From positions 1 through 64,000 of the forward strand of contig JABFRT010000014.1 in assembly GCA_013141015.1 (NCBI GenBank): DNA of 64,000 nt, written 5' to 3'. Made by a program: the position numbers and the translations under genes. Numbering within the stretch: the stretch's first letter is position 1; the number at the start of each line of letters is the position of its first letter. The notes beneath the pieces are model-generated. The model did no database searches. It was given only the letters and a program-made list of their open reading frames with translations, and was not told where the DNA came from. This DNA comes from Hyphomicrobium sp. Its GTDB lineage: Bacteria; Pseudomonadota; Alphaproteobacteria; Rhizobiales; Hyphomicrobiaceae. Shown piece after piece: positions 9,329-21,881 of this stretch.

Positions 9329-9677
9329 GCATACCCCCGCATTAACGCTACGCCCCAGCACTCCGCCTGTTCACCGGCGGATCAGAGCACAAGTCTTAGC
9401 TCAAGGGCGGCCGGACTGAGGCCCAGGGGCAAGTTTTCAACCGCTTTAGACGCCAGCGCCGCGGTTATGCTCAAGACTATGAAATTCACGATGTTTTCCA
9501 GCCCCTCCGGTTGCCGGACCAGCAACGGCCGTCCGCAACCCGCCACAGATCGGCCAAAACTCTGCCGATTGAGGTACTTAGTCTCGACAACGCCCGTGCC
9601 GGAACGCTAAGACATACGGCAGCGTGAAGCTGGGCGCAGGGAAGCGTTTCGGGTCAAGTCCAGCGGGAGAGTGAGCG
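9329..9677. other. Intergenic region between divergent genes
   Basis: About 350 bp without a convincing gene. It must hold promoters for the J-domain gene (minus) and the DUF3754 gene (plus). One hairpin is visible at 9509-9540: GGTTGC pairs with GCAACC, then GGAC with GTCC after a one-base bulge, with an 11-nt loop. GGGAGAG, 6 bp before 9678, is the likely ribosome-binding site of the DUF3754 gene. No terminator or known motif was seen. Confidence 0.5.
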
Positions 9678-11150
9678 ATGTCTGCGGCGGATATTTCAGC
9701 TGACGGCGGGAAGCAGAACCCCGGCTTTTTCAGCAAGTTTGGATTTGGGCGCGGTAAAGCCGAGGCTCAGTCCGCTGAGGCAACTGGTGCAGCAAATACG
9801 GGCGCCGGCCCAAAAGACATTCTTCAGCCGGACACCGAACGCCGGCGCGAACGCTTCATTCCGGTGACGCGGTTTGCGTTGATGGACCGCCTGACGTTGC
9901 CATCGGCGTGGCCAACGGGCGAAGCTCAAGATGCGCGGCGCTTCTTCCGGTATCTCGATTACTGGCGCCAGCAGCAATACAACGCCCTGCTGCTTGAACT
10001 TGAACAGACCTATGAGGCGTTCTCGCCCGACAGCGACTTGTTGATGACGCGCCAGTTCTCCGATGAAGAGCGCGGCCGTCTCAAGCATCGCGTCGTCTCC
10101 AGCATCGATGGCCTGTTGCAGCGTGCCAATTATGAGCGGATAGACCCGTCCGACGTTGATGTGATCCTGACCAAGGATTCGCACTACGGCCTCGATTTGA
10201 CCGTCGATATGAAGGCCTTCGAAGATATCCTGATTTATTATCGCGGCGCGTCGAACCGCAAGCATGAGCGTCGCCGTTTCCAGTCGTTCATGCGCAAGGA
10301 AGAATTCAGCGTTCCGGTGTTTCAGCGGCTGTTTATCCTGTTCAAGCTGAAGCCGTTTGAAACGCGGGTCGAAGAACTGATGCGCGACGACGGCATGACG
10401 CGCGAACAGGCCGAGAAGAAGGTCACTAAGCACCGCAGCAGCTTGCCGCCCGGCCTCAACGACAAGAATATCTATCTCAAGCTGTTCAAGAATATCCCGC
10501 GCTCCGACATCGAAATGGTGTTTCCCAATACGCAGGTGCGCTTTCGCATGTTCGATAAGCTGCGGCTGGGCGTGTCGGCGGGCGGCGGGCTTGGAATGGG
10601 CGCTGTTGGTGCGGCCGGCAAGATCGCGCTGATCACCACAAATCCGATAGCAGCTGCCGGTGCCGTTGCCGGTCTCGGCGGCGTCGCCTTCCGGCAAGCC
10701 ATGAGCTTCATGAACCAGAAGCAGCGCTACATGGTGGTGATGGCGCAGAATCTCTACTTCCACACCATGGCCGACAACCGTGGCGTGATCCTCAAGATCG
10801 CCGCGCGCGGTGCCGAGGAAGACGTGAAGGAGGAGATGCTGCTGTACACGGTGCTCGCCAAGGAAAAGGCGACCCGCGCCGACTTGCCGGCTATCGATCT
10901 GGCGATTGAGCAATATTTGACGCGCACGTTCGGCGTAAAAGTCGATTTCGACCTCGAAGATGCGCTCGACCGGCTTATTCGCGACGGTATCGTCAAGGAG
11001 ACCGCTGATGGCCGCCTGACGACACTTGGTCCAGTGGACGCAGCGCTGCATATCGACGAAAAGTGGGACAAGTTCCTCGACAAGCTCCCCGATCCGATGA
11101 GCGCCGAGGGCTATGAATATGATACCACCACCGCGCCAGGGAAACTCTGA
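9678..11150 (+). CDS. DUF3754 / TMEM143-like protein
   Basis: 490 residues. The sequence resembles the DUF3754 family (TMEM143-like): an N-terminal charged region, the RFIPVTRFALMDRL block, a long helical core (DILIYYRGASNRKHERRR, VPVFQRLFILFKLKPFETR), and one hydrophobic Gly/Ala-rich hairpin (AGGGLGMGAVGAAGKIALI..., about residues 300-340) that may sit in or on the membrane. The C-terminal part contains a winged-helix-like stretch (EEDVKEEMLLYTVL... LDRLIRDGIVKETADGRL). The family has no established biochemical role. The gene precedes prmA by 47 bp on the same strand and may share its transcript. Confidence 0.8.
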   Translation: MSAADISADGGKQNPGFFSKFGFGRGKAEAQSAEATGAANTGAGPKDILQPDTERRRERFIPVTRFALMDRLTLPSAWPTGEAQDARRFFRYLDYWRQQQYNALLLELEQTYEAFSPDSDLLMTRQFSDEERGRLKHRVVSSIDGLLQRANYERIDPSDVDVILTKDSHYGLDLTVDMKAFEDILIYYRGASNRKHERRRFQSFMRKEEFSVPVFQRLFILFKLKPFETRVEELMRDDGMTREQAEKKVTKHRSSLPPGLNDKNIYLKLFKNIPRSDIEMVFPNTQVRFRMFDKLRLGVSAGGGLGMGAVGAAGKIALITTNPIAAAGAVAGLGGVAFRQAMSFMNQKQRYMVVMAQNLYFHTMADNRGVILKIAARGAEEDVKEEMLLYTVLAKEKATRADLPAIDLAIEQYLTRTFGVKVDFDLEDALDRLIRDGIVKETADGRLTTLGPVDAALHIDEKWDKFLDKLPDPMSAEGYEYDTTTAPGKL

Positions 11151-11197
11151 CCCAGTCCCTTACTGAGCGCCCAAGGCCCTGAAGGCATCGAGAGCTT

Positions 11198-12073
11198 ATG
11201 ACATTGCAAAAAGTGGTCGCGGACTTCACGGACCGCGATCTCGCCCACCATGCAGCCAGCGCGCTTCAGGATTTCACCGAACCCGCGCCCGACGCCTTGA
11301 CCATCTTCGAAAACGGTCCCGGACGCTGGCGGCTGGAAGCATTCTTCAACGACTGGATCGACGGCCGCGACATCGCCTCGGAGATCGCAGGCCTGGTTCA
11401 CAAAGAACTTCCGCCCTTCCTTGTCGAAAGAGTGCCGGACCTCAATTGGGTAGCGATTTCGCAGGCAGCCCTTCCGCCCGTCACCGCAGGCCGGTTTGTG
11501 GTCCACGGCAGCCACGACCGGAACCGCGTCGCGCGCGGACCGTCAACCATTTTAATCGATGCAGGCGAAGCCTTCGGCACAGCGCATCACGCAACCACAC
11601 TTGGCTGCTTGCAGGCCATCGACCGGCTGACCCGCGCCGAAGCCTTCGACACGGTTCTTGATCTCGGCTGTGGCTCGGGCGTGCTGGCAATTGCGCTCGC
11701 CAAGGCGATGCCCGGCGCCGACATCATCGCCACCGACATGGACGCGCAATCGGTCAAAGTTGCTGCTGAAAACATGCGCCTCAACGGCGTTGCAAACCGT
11801 ATAGCAACGGCGGTTGCCAGCGGCGTCGATCACCCGTGGTTGCGGCAGTCGCCGCCGTTCGGATTGATCATTGCCAACATCCTCGCCGGGCCGTTGATCC
11901 GGCTTGCGCCGGCAATTTCCCGGAAAGTGGCGCGCACCGGCACGCTGGTGCTGTCCGGCATTCTCATTCCACAGGCCCCGCAAGTCATTGCGGCTTACCG
12001 CGCCTGTGGATTTCACCTCGATCGTCATGACAGGATCGTCGGCTGGTCGACATTGACCCTGCGCCGGCGTTAA
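11198..12073 (+). CDS. prmA: Ribosomal protein L11 methyltransferase PrmA
   Basis: 291 residues. The PrmA substrate-binding N-terminal domain is followed by the methyltransferase core: GEAFGTAHHATT, SAM motif I LDLGCGSGVLAIALAK, motif II IIATDMDAQSV, and NILAGPL, the family's NPPY-like motif. PrmA trimethylates several amino groups of ribosomal protein L11 (RplK) in the cytoplasm. It is followed 9 bp later by an aminopeptidase P gene, so the two are probably co-transcribed. Confidence 0.95.
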   Translation: MTLQKVVADFTDRDLAHHAASALQDFTEPAPDALTIFENGPGRWRLEAFFNDWIDGRDIASEIAGLVHKELPPFLVERVPDLNWVAISQAALPPVTAGRFVVHGSHDRNRVARGPSTILIDAGEAFGTAHHATTLGCLQAIDRLTRAEAFDTVLDLGCGSGVLAIALAKAMPGADIIATDMDAQSVKVAAENMRLNGVANRIATAVASGVDHPWLRQSPPFGLIIANILAGPLIRLAPAISRKVARTGTLVLSGILIPQAPQVIAAYRACGFHLDRHDRIVGWSTLTLRRR

Positions 12074-12082
12074 AACGAACGC

Positions 12083-13897
12083 ATGTTCCAAAATTTCGAA
12101 TCGACCACTGGTTCTGATCACGTTGCCGAACGCTTGAAGGCGTTGCGCGCGTGGATGACCAAAGCCAAAATAGACGCTGTCCTCGTGCCGCGTGCCGACG
12201 AGCACCAGGGCGAATACGTGCCGCCATCGGCTGAGCGGCTCAAATGGCTGACCGGTTTTACCGGCTCGGCCGGCATCGCCATAGCAGCCAAGAAATCGGC
12301 AGCACTGTTCATCGATGGACGATACACCGTTCAGGCTAAGGCCGAGACGGACACAAGTGTGTTTGACGTTTCACTTATTCCCCGCCCGCGGATTTCAGAA
12401 TGGCTGAGCGACAATCTCACCAAAGGCGGTGTGATCGGTTTCGATCCATGGCTGCACACAATCAGCGAAGCCGCACGTCTGACGGCCGCTCTCGATGCCA
12501 AAGGTATCAAACTCAAACCATTGCCGAAGAATCCAATTGATGTGTTGTGGGGCAAGCTACGCCCCGCGCCGCCAGCAGCGCCGGTCATTCCGCATCCTTT
12601 GGAACTTGCCGGCAAGAGTGCCGCTGAGAAAATCGCCGATATCCAGAAGCGCTTGAAGGATGACGGCCAGCACGCCGTGCTTCTAACGCTGCCGGATTCC
12701 ATCTGCTGGCTGTTCAACATTCGCGGCAGCGATGTGGCCCATAACCCTGTGGCGTTGGCCTTTGCGATTGTGCCGTCGTCCGGTAAGGCCGAGCTCTTCA
12801 TCGCTCCCGAAAAGATCGACGCTGCAGCCCGCGCGCATCTGAGCCCGGTCGCAAAACTCAGCGCACCCGATCAATTGCCGGTCCGCATCAAAGCGCTGCG
12901 CGACGCGGAAAAGCTTGTGCGTCTCGATCCAGACACCGCCGCTGCATGGTTCGAGCGGGCGCTTGGCAGCAAATCGATATCGCGCGGCCAAGACCCGTGC
13001 ATTTTGCCGAAGGCCATCAAGACACCCGCCGAAATTCAAGGCACGCGAGACGCCCACCTGCGCGATGGAGCGGCTGTGGTGCGCTTTCTCGCCTGGCTTG
13101 AGGGTGCTGTTGCATCAGGTTCCGTTGACGAAATCACCGCCGTCAAAGCGCTTGAAAATTTTCGCCGCGAGACTGGCCTGCTCAAAGATATCAGCTTCGC
13201 GACCATCTCCGGTTCCGGTGCAAACGGCGCTATCGTCCATTACCGCGTCACGGACGCGACCAACCGTACATTGCAAAATGGCGAGCTTTTTTTGCTCGAT
13301 AGCGGCGCACAGTATCAAGACGGCACGACCGACATCACGCGCACGATTGCCGTCGGCCAACCGTCCGAAGACATGCGCCGCAAATTTACGGCCGTACTCA
13401 AAGGCCATATCGCGATCGCAACCGCGCGCTTTCCGAAAGGCACGCGCGGATTGGATCTCGATCCGTTTGCACGCCGCGCATTGTGGGACGCAGGCTGCGA
13501 TTTCGATCACGGCACCGGCCACGGCATCGGCAGCTACCTTTCGGTGCACGAAGGCCCGCAATCGATTTCCCGCGCGGGCACTGCTGTCTTGCAGCCCGGC
13601 ATGCTGCTGTCGAACGAACCTGGTTACTACAAGGAAGGCGAATACGGTATTCGCATTGAGAATGTTGTGCTGGTAACGCCGTTAGCAAAAATTCCAGGTG
13701 GCGACCGCGAGATGATGGCGTTCGAAACGCTGACACTGGCGCCGATGGACCGCCGGTCGATCGACGCCGATGCGTTGACCTCCGATGAGTTTGAATGGAT
13801 CAACGCTTATCACGCCCGAGTTTACGCGACGCTGTCTCCACTGTTGGATGGCGCAACCGCTTCGTGGCTGAAGCGCGCAACCGAGCCACTCACTTAA
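12083..13897 (+). CDS. Aminopeptidase P family (M24) Xaa-Pro peptidase
   Basis: 604 residues, the long three-domain form of aminopeptidase P, with two creatinase-like N-terminal domains and a C-terminal pita-bread M24 domain. Dinuclear metal ligands are visible: the two Asp in LLDSGAQYQDGTTDITR, the His in GTGHGIGSYLSVHEGPQ, and the Glu in NEPGYYKEGEYGIRIEN plus a later one in ENVV. The enzyme removes an N-terminal residue preceding proline from peptides. It lies 9 bp downstream of prmA, an arrangement common in Rhizobiales. Confidence 0.93.
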   Translation: MFQNFESTTGSDHVAERLKALRAWMTKAKIDAVLVPRADEHQGEYVPPSAERLKWLTGFTGSAGIAIAAKKSAALFIDGRYTVQAKAETDTSVFDVSLIPRPRISEWLSDNLTKGGVIGFDPWLHTISEAARLTAALDAKGIKLKPLPKNPIDVLWGKLRPAPPAAPVIPHPLELAGKSAAEKIADIQKRLKDDGQHAVLLTLPDSICWLFNIRGSDVAHNPVALAFAIVPSSGKAELFIAPEKIDAAARAHLSPVAKLSAPDQLPVRIKALRDAEKLVRLDPDTAAAWFERALGSKSISRGQDPCILPKAIKTPAEIQGTRDAHLRDGAAVVRFLAWLEGAVASGSVDEITAVKALENFRRETGLLKDISFATISGSGANGAIVHYRVTDATNRTLQNGELFLLDSGAQYQDGTTDITRTIAVGQPSEDMRRKFTAVLKGHIAIATARFPKGTRGLDLDPFARRALWDAGCDFDHGTGHGIGSYLSVHEGPQSISRAGTAVLQPGMLLSNEPGYYKEGEYGIRIENVVLVTPLAKIPGGDREMMAFETLTLAPMDRRSIDADALTSDEFEWINAYHARVYATLSPLLDGATASWLKRATEPLT

Positions 13898-13983
13898 AAA
13901 GTCCGGCTGTTCCAGACGGAACAGAAGGTCCGGGCCTATCCGCACTACATCTCTGGCGTTGTGTTTCAACCTGGAGAATTTTC

Positions 13984-14169
13984 ATGGATCCGATTTTTGA
14001 CTTCAGCGCCGCGCCGCACTTGCCGCCGTCATTGCGCAACGCAGCCGATGCGAGCCCGCGGCCAGAACTGCTGCTGTCGGCATTGTCGGCGGCTCTGCCG
14101 CAAACGGCGAACGCTGTTGTGATGGAGCGCAATGGCGAACTTTATATTGAGTTTGCGTGCGCCGCGTGA
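13984..14169 (+). CDS. Small hypothetical protein
   Basis: A 61-residue reading frame starting at the ATG at 13984, with GGAG 10 bp upstream. Sequence begins MDPIFDFSAAPHLPPSLRN and ends with a strand-like ANAVVMERNGELYIEFAC. No family is recognised. It follows the aminopeptidase P gene by 86 bp and ends 9 bp before the stop of convergent ligA. The tight fit and ribosome-binding site favour a real small gene. An upstream in-frame extension to 13795 would overlap the peptidase gene and is not preferred. Confidence 0.55.
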   Translation: MDPIFDFSAAPHLPPSLRNAADASPRPELLLSALSAALPQTANAVVMERNGELYIEFACAA

Positions 14170-14178
14170 GCGCCGTGC

Positions 14179-17251
<3,073 letters not shown>

Positions 17252-17511
17252 TCGAGAGCCTAGCTTCCTGCTTCTCAATGGACCCGTCATTGCCTACACG
17301 CTTAGCACCAGACGCTCAGCCGGAAAAGACGGGACCGTGCATTAAGGTGTTGGAATCAGTAGCAAACCGAGACCGACTATGGTGGCTGAATGTGGCACCA
17401 AAGCAGCCAACGCTGGCTTTGGCCGTCGCATCTGCAGCAAAATGATCTGGCGGCCACGCTTTCGGCCAAGCCCATCAACCAGGTTCATCAACCAAGTTCC
17501 GGATACAAAGA
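17252..17511. other. Intergenic region between lpxC and bamD
   Basis: About 260 bp without a convincing gene; the 76-codon minus frame at 17342-17572 overlaps lpxC and looks like no protein family. Together with the hairpin at 17512-17535 this makes it likely that bamD has its own promoter here. Confidence 0.45.
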
Positions 17512-17535
17512 GGGCGCCCAACCGGACGCCCTTTT
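17512..17535 (-). terminator. Terminator-like hairpin after lpxC
   Basis: GGGCGTCC pairs with GGGCGCCC on the minus strand (one G-T pair, 4-nt loop), followed by TCTTTG. The plus strand has a TTTT run on the other side. It lies 18 bp after the lpxC stop and fits a weak rho-independent terminator or attenuator. Confidence 0.6.
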
Positions 17536-17552
17536 GAAACCGGCTTAGAGAT

Positions 17553-18497
17553 TTACTCGGCGACGGCCGCAAGACCTGCTGGAACGCGGGTAACGCTCCC
17601 CCGGGCCGGACGCGTGCGCGGTGCCTGAACCAGCGACCAATTGGCGCTATCAGAGAACAGTTCCTGCAGAACCATGGCGTTCAAGCGGTGGCCACCCTTG
17701 TAAGACCTATAGGCACCAAGCAAAGGCGCGCCAGCCAGCGACAGATCGCCAACCGCATCGAGCATTTTGTGGCGGACGAATTCCTGCGGATAACGCAGAC
17801 CTTCGCGGTTCATCACCTTACCTTCACCGATTGCGACAGTGTTGGAGAGGTCGGCGCCGAGAGCGAGACCAGCTTTCCAGAGCTTTTCAACATCGCTCAT
17901 GAAGCCGAAGGTGCGGGCGCGGGACAATTCGTGGCGGAACACGCCGGGGCTCATTTCGTAGTTCAACCGCTGACGGCCGATGAGCGGTGTTTCAAAGTCG
18001 ATTTCGACGTCGAGGCTGAAGCCGGTGTGCGGTGCCAATTCGCCCCAGCAGCCGTTTTCTTCAACTCGTACAGTCTTGAGAACCTTGATGAATTTGCGCG
18101 GCTCTGAGAGCTCGCGGATGCCGACCCGGTCAATGGCTTCGACGAATGCCGCCGAAGAGCCGTCCATGATCGGGACTTCCTTGCTGTCGATCTCAATGTA
18201 GAGATTGTCGATGGACAGGCCGCGCAGCGCGGCGAGAAGGTGTTCCACAGTGCCGACTGTGATGCCCGTTTCGTCGCCAATGACCGTGCAAAGGGTCAAG
18301 TTTTTGACGTGGGCGACATTGGCCGGAATTTCAGCAACCACACGTCCGCGCTTGGTCACGAGAAAGCGGAGCCCGGTATTCGCCTCTGCTGGATGCAGGA
18401 CCAGCGATACCGGGGCTCCACTGTGCACCCCCGTGCCTGTTAAATGTACTTCGCGAGCAAGCGTAGTTTGCCGCGCACCGATGAATCGATTCGACAT
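17553..18497 (-). CDS. lpxC: UDP-3-O-acyl-N-acetylglucosamine deacetylase LpxC
   Basis: 314 residues from the ATG at 18497 (GAGGGA 10 nt upstream); a 46-codon upstream extension lacks family similarity. Zinc ligands and catalytic residues are visible: His86 in GTVEHLLAAL, His243 and Asp247 in HKMLDAVGD, and His270 in KGGHRLN. LpxC catalyses the committed step of lipid A synthesis, deacetylating UDP-3-O-acyl-GlcNAc. It follows ftsZ by about 270 bp on the same strand, the usual alphaproteobacterial position, which links outer membrane synthesis to the division cluster. Confidence 0.97.
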   Translation of the reverse strand: MSNRFIGARQTTLAREVHLTGTGVHSGAPVSLVLHPAEANTGLRFLVTKRGRVVAEIPANVAHVKNLTLCTVIGDETGITVGTVEHLLAALRGLSIDNLYIEIDSKEVPIMDGSSAAFVEAIDRVGIRELSEPRKFIKVLKTVRVEENGCWGELAPHTGFSLDVEIDFETPLIGRQRLNYEMSPGVFRHELSRARTFGFMSDVEKLWKAGLALGADLSNTVAIGEGKVMNREGLRYPQEFVRHKMLDAVGDLSLAGAPLLGAYRSYKGGHRLNAMVLQELFSDSANWSLVQAPRTRPARGSVTRVPAGLAAVAE

Positions 18498-18771
18498 TTT
18501 CGCGCCGTCCCTCATGCCATTGGTAGACCGCTGCTCCCCAGCATTAATGCGGTCGACCACCCCCGAACCCTCGAGCTGCTCTCTTTCGTGGCGCTTGTGG
18601 CTTGCGGCCTTATTTGCCGTCTTAATCCACCGCACCGGAGCTAACCTTTCCAGTTCGTGAAGCAGACGCTAACTGCTTCGTCTTGGATCGACAAATCACG
18701 CTTTCTTACACACTGTTACGAATACTAACCCGCTGATGACACGCATCAAATTTGAACAGAGCGGTGGATAT

Positions 18772-20502
18772 TTAGCGGCGTTCACGTCCGAAAAACACCG
18801 GCAACGCCGGGTCAGGCGGCGCTGATTGAGTCGCTTCATTGCCACTATTGGCCAGATTTTGCTGCGCTTCTGCCGTCTTCCGGCCGAAACGCCCGAAGAA
18901 GCCGGACTTGCGCTGATCCCCGCCCGATTTTTCACCGTTTTCACCGCTGCCCGTTTGTTTGGCGTGCCAGTCGCGCTGACCGACCGGAGGAAAATCTTCA
19001 ACTGCTGGCATGCGGCGTGATGACCGCGGCGCCTCAACCGGCGGCTGGGCCTGGAACCCTTGATGCGTTGTGTAACCTTGCGGGCCTTGGCTGTGTCCGG
19101 GCGGGGTATAAGCCGCGCCGCCGTGTGATGCGTGAGCGCCAACACCGATGTGTGCAAACCCTTCTTCGATGCTGACGTTTCCAGGCGCGGACCATGTTTC
19201 GCGCGGCGCCGGTGCTGGCCGGTTGTCCATCGGCTGCGACCCGTAAGGCGATGGTGCCGCTGTGACGGGCTGGCCGGAATGGCTCGCCTGCAGCACCTCA
19301 CTCAAGCGGCGCTGCATGTCGTCGTTCGGCGGCGGCACCGGGTGTTGCGAGGGGGCCGGATAAAAGGGCGCGCCTGATTGATGAGTCTGTGATTGAAGCG
19401 CCGGCATGTACTGCGCCGGAGCTGGCTGCATCTGTGCCGTTGGTGGCATTGCCGCTGGAGCCGCGGTTGCACGTGATTGTGCTGCGGATCCTTGCGTCAT
19501 TGCAGCTAACGGCGGCTGCGGCTTCGCCAGTTCGCTGGTGCGGCCCATACCGGACGCAACAATCGACACACGCAGGCGGTCGCCGAGGTTGTCGTCAAAG
19601 GTCGCTCCGACAATGATATTCGCATCAGGATCGACTTCCTGGCGCACGCGGCTTGCGGCTTCATCGACTTCATACAGCGTTAGATCGCGGCCGCCGGTGA
19701 TCGAAAGCAGCAGACCTTTGGCGCCTTTCAGCGTCACGTCATCAAGCAGCGGATTGGCAATCGCTTCTTCAGCGGCCAGGATTGCACGGCGTTCACCGGT
19801 TGCTTCACCCGTGCCCATCATGGCTGTACCCATGCCGCTCATGACGGTTTTTACATCGGCGAAATCGAGGTTGATCAGGCCTTCCTTGAGCACCAGCTCA
19901 ACGATGCACGCGACACCCGAATAAAGCACTTGGTCGGCCAGCACGAAGGCCTCTGCGAATGTCGTGCGCTCGTTGGCGATGCGAAACAAATTCTGGTTCG
20001 GAATGACAATCAGCGTATCGACGTGCTGACGCAGCAGCTGAACACCAGCGTCCGCGATGCGCATGCGGCGTGCGCCTTCGAACTGGAATGGCTTGCAGAC
20101 AATGCCGACGGTCAAAATGCCAAGATCGCGGGCGGTGCGCGCAATGACGGCAGCTGCCCCCGTGCCGGTGCCGCCACCCATGCCGGCAGCGATGAAGACC
20201 ATGTGCGATCCAGCCACGTGCGAGCGGATTTCTTCAATCGCTTCTTCGGCTGCCGCTTCACCGATCTCGGGCCGCGAGCCGGCGCCTAGCCCTTCGGTCA
20301 GGTTGGCGCCCAATTGAATGCGGTGTTCGGCGCTGGAGGCTGCAAGCGACTGCGCATCCGTATTGGCGACCACGAAGTCGACGCCCTGTAATCCGGCGGC
20401 GATCATGTTGTTGACCGCATTGCATCCGGCGCCGCCAACCCCGATCACCGTCAGGCGCGGCTTAACGTCGACCAGTTTCGGCAGTTGCAGCTTGATGCTC
20501 AT
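18772..20502 (-). CDS. ftsZ: Cell division protein FtsZ (long linker form)
   Basis: 576 residues. The tubulin-like GTPase domain has [14 protein letters not shown], the signature GGGTGTG at 109-115, and the T7-type catalytic loop in [15 protein letters not shown]. The polymerisation core ends near residue 320. A Pro/Gln/Ala-rich disordered linker of more than 200 residues follows, a known feature of alphaproteobacterial FtsZ. The final residues ([11 protein letters not shown]) could act as the conserved C-terminal peptide that binds FtsA, although they differ from the usual DIPAFLRR form. FtsZ forms the division ring. It lies 110 bp after ftsA. Confidence 0.97.
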   Translation of the reverse strand: MSIKLQLPKLVDVKPRLTVIGVGGAGCNAVNNMIAAGLQGVDFVVANTDAQSLAASSAEHRIQLGANLTEGLGAGSRPEIGEAAAEEAIEEIRSHVAGSHMVFIAAGMGGGTGTGAAAVIARTARDLGILTVGIVCKPFQFEGARRMRIADAGVQLLRQHVDTLIVIPNQNLFRIANERTTFAEAFVLADQVLYSGVACIVELVLKEGLINLDFADVKTVMSGMGTAMMGTGEATGERRAILAAEEAIANPLLDDVTLKGAKGLLLSITGGRDLTLYEVDEAASRVRQEVDPDANIIVGATFDDNLGDRLRVSIVASGMGRTSELAKPQPPLAAMTQGSAAQSRATAAPAAMPPTAQMQPAPAQYMPALQSQTHQSGAPFYPAPSQHPVPPPNDDMQRRLSEVLQASHSGQPVTAAPSPYGSQPMDNRPAPAPRETWSAPGNVSIEEGFAHIGVGAHASHGGAAYTPPGHSQGPQGYTTHQGFQAQPPVEAPRSSRRMPAVEDFPPVGQRDWHAKQTGSGENGEKSGGDQRKSGFFGRFGRKTAEAQQNLANSGNEATQSAPPDPALPVFFGRERR

Positions 20503-20612
20503 GACGCCCTCGGGTGTAACCGTTGCTGCGCTCCGGGTGGCTTTGCGCCACCGGCCGCTGTTGCTTCAAGAAACGCACACGAAACGCCACGAACTCTAAA
20601 ATCGCCGGACAA

Positions 20613-21881
20613 CTAGAACCCGGCCTTCAACCACGAACCGACGCGGCCAAAGTATCCGCGCGGAAACGCAACTCTGTCGCGATAGGCCCCGCTCTCGGCA
20701 CGCTCAGGACCTGACGCCAGCGCCAACCCAGCAAGCGCCGCAAACTGCGGACCCGACAGGCTCTGAGGCAGGCCCGGCAACGCCAACGGGCGGCCCAAGC
20801 GTACTGGGCGGCCCAAGTGATTGGCGGTGAATTCGGAACTACCCAAGAGCTGGCTTGCGCCTCCCGTCAGCACAACTCTCTCACCGGCATACGCGCTCGC
20901 ACCGTTCTGGCCTAAGCGCTCGCGCGCAAGACCAAGGATCTGAGCGACGCGGGGGCGGATGATGTCCGTGAGCCGCGCCTTTGTCGTCTGGTACACTGCG
21001 CCGTCCTCCTCGCCCGCCAGGGAATAGGAGATGGTCTCGTGCTCGTCAGACTGGGCAGAGACCAGTGTGCCATAAAGTGTTTTGATTCGCTCGGCTTCGA
21101 CGAGTGGCGTCTGCAACGCCTTGGCGATGTCGAATGTGATATGCTGCGAGCCGACCGGCACGACCTCGGCGCCAGCAAAGCGCCCGTCAGTGAACAGTCC
21201 GATCGACGTGGTTCCCGCACCAGCGTCAATCACGGTCACGCCCAGCGCCCGCTCTTCTTCAGTTGTAGCTGCAAGCGCGCTGGCATACGGCGTCGCGACC
21301 AGCCCGTCACAACCGAGGTGGCAGCGCTCGATCAATAGCAGCAGATTGCGCAACGGCGCTTCATCGGCGGTCACCGCGTGCAGATGGGCCGACAGATGCC
21401 ACGCGGCCAGCCCGGTTGGATCACTCGTGCCCTCCGCGCCATCCAGCCGGAAACCGAGGCGGTTCATATGAATCAGCGTGCGCCCGTCGCGCTCGGCATA
21501 GGCGCGTCCACCGTCCATCATGCGCGCCATGTCGTCATCCGTCACCACGCCGCTATCAATGCTGGCGTTGGCTGCAAAATGCGTGGATTTCAAACGGCCG
21601 CACGATACCGACACGCTGACGCTGTCGAGCGCCACACCGGCCGCGCGCTCGGCTTGGCTGATGGCGGCGCGAACGGCTGTTTCGGCTTCATCGAGATCGG
21701 TTAGCACGCCGGCTTTGACGCCTTTCGAGCGTTGCAGACCGAGTCCTAAGACTTCAACACCTAAAGCGTTTGCGCGCGAAGGATCGGCAACAACGACCGC
21801 CGCCGCGATCTTCGACGTGCCGATATCGAGAATTCCGAATATGTGCTGGCCGCGCTGGCCGGACCCGCCGTGCCCTCTCAT
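20613..21881 (-). CDS. ftsA: Cell division protein FtsA
   Basis: 422 residues of the actin/Hsp70-like ATPase fold: IFGILDIGTSKIAAAVV, the VTVIDAGAGTTSIGLF phosphate-binding segment, SHEDs-type VPVGSQHITFDIAKAL, and VVLTGGASQLLG. The C-terminal ending WLKAGF fits the amphipathic membrane-targeting helix. FtsA tethers FtsZ to the inner membrane and activates septal peptidoglycan synthesis. The start overlaps the ftsQ stop by 4 bp. Confidence 0.97.
   Translation of the reverse strand: MRGHGGSGQRGQHIFGILDIGTSKIAAAVVVADPSRANALGVEVLGLGLQRSKGVKAGVLTDLDEAETAVRAAISQAERAAGVALDSVSVSVSCGRLKSTHFAANASIDSGVVTDDDMARMMDGGRAYAERDGRTLIHMNRLGFRLDGAEGTSDPTGLAAWHLSAHLHAVTADEAPLRNLLLLIERCHLGCDGLVATPYASALAATTEEERALGVTVIDAGAGTTSIGLFTDGRFAGAEVVPVGSQHITFDIAKALQTPLVEAERIKTLYGTLVSAQSDEHETISYSLAGEEDGAVYQTTKARLTDIIRPRVAQILGLARERLGQNGASAYAGERVVLTGGASQLLGSSEFTANHLGRPVRLGRPLALPGLPQSLSGPQFAALAGLALASGPERAESGAYRDRVAFPRGYFGRVGSWLKAGF

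Noticed and set aside
17342-17572. A 76-codon minus-strand frame overlapping the lpxC stop
   Set aside because: It overlaps lpxC and covers the terminator-like hairpin; no start signal or recognisable protein.
18600-18771. Full CtrA site between ftsZ and lpxC (GTTAGTATTCGTAAC)
   Set aside because: The two halves do not match TTAA-N7-TTAA; only partial similarity.
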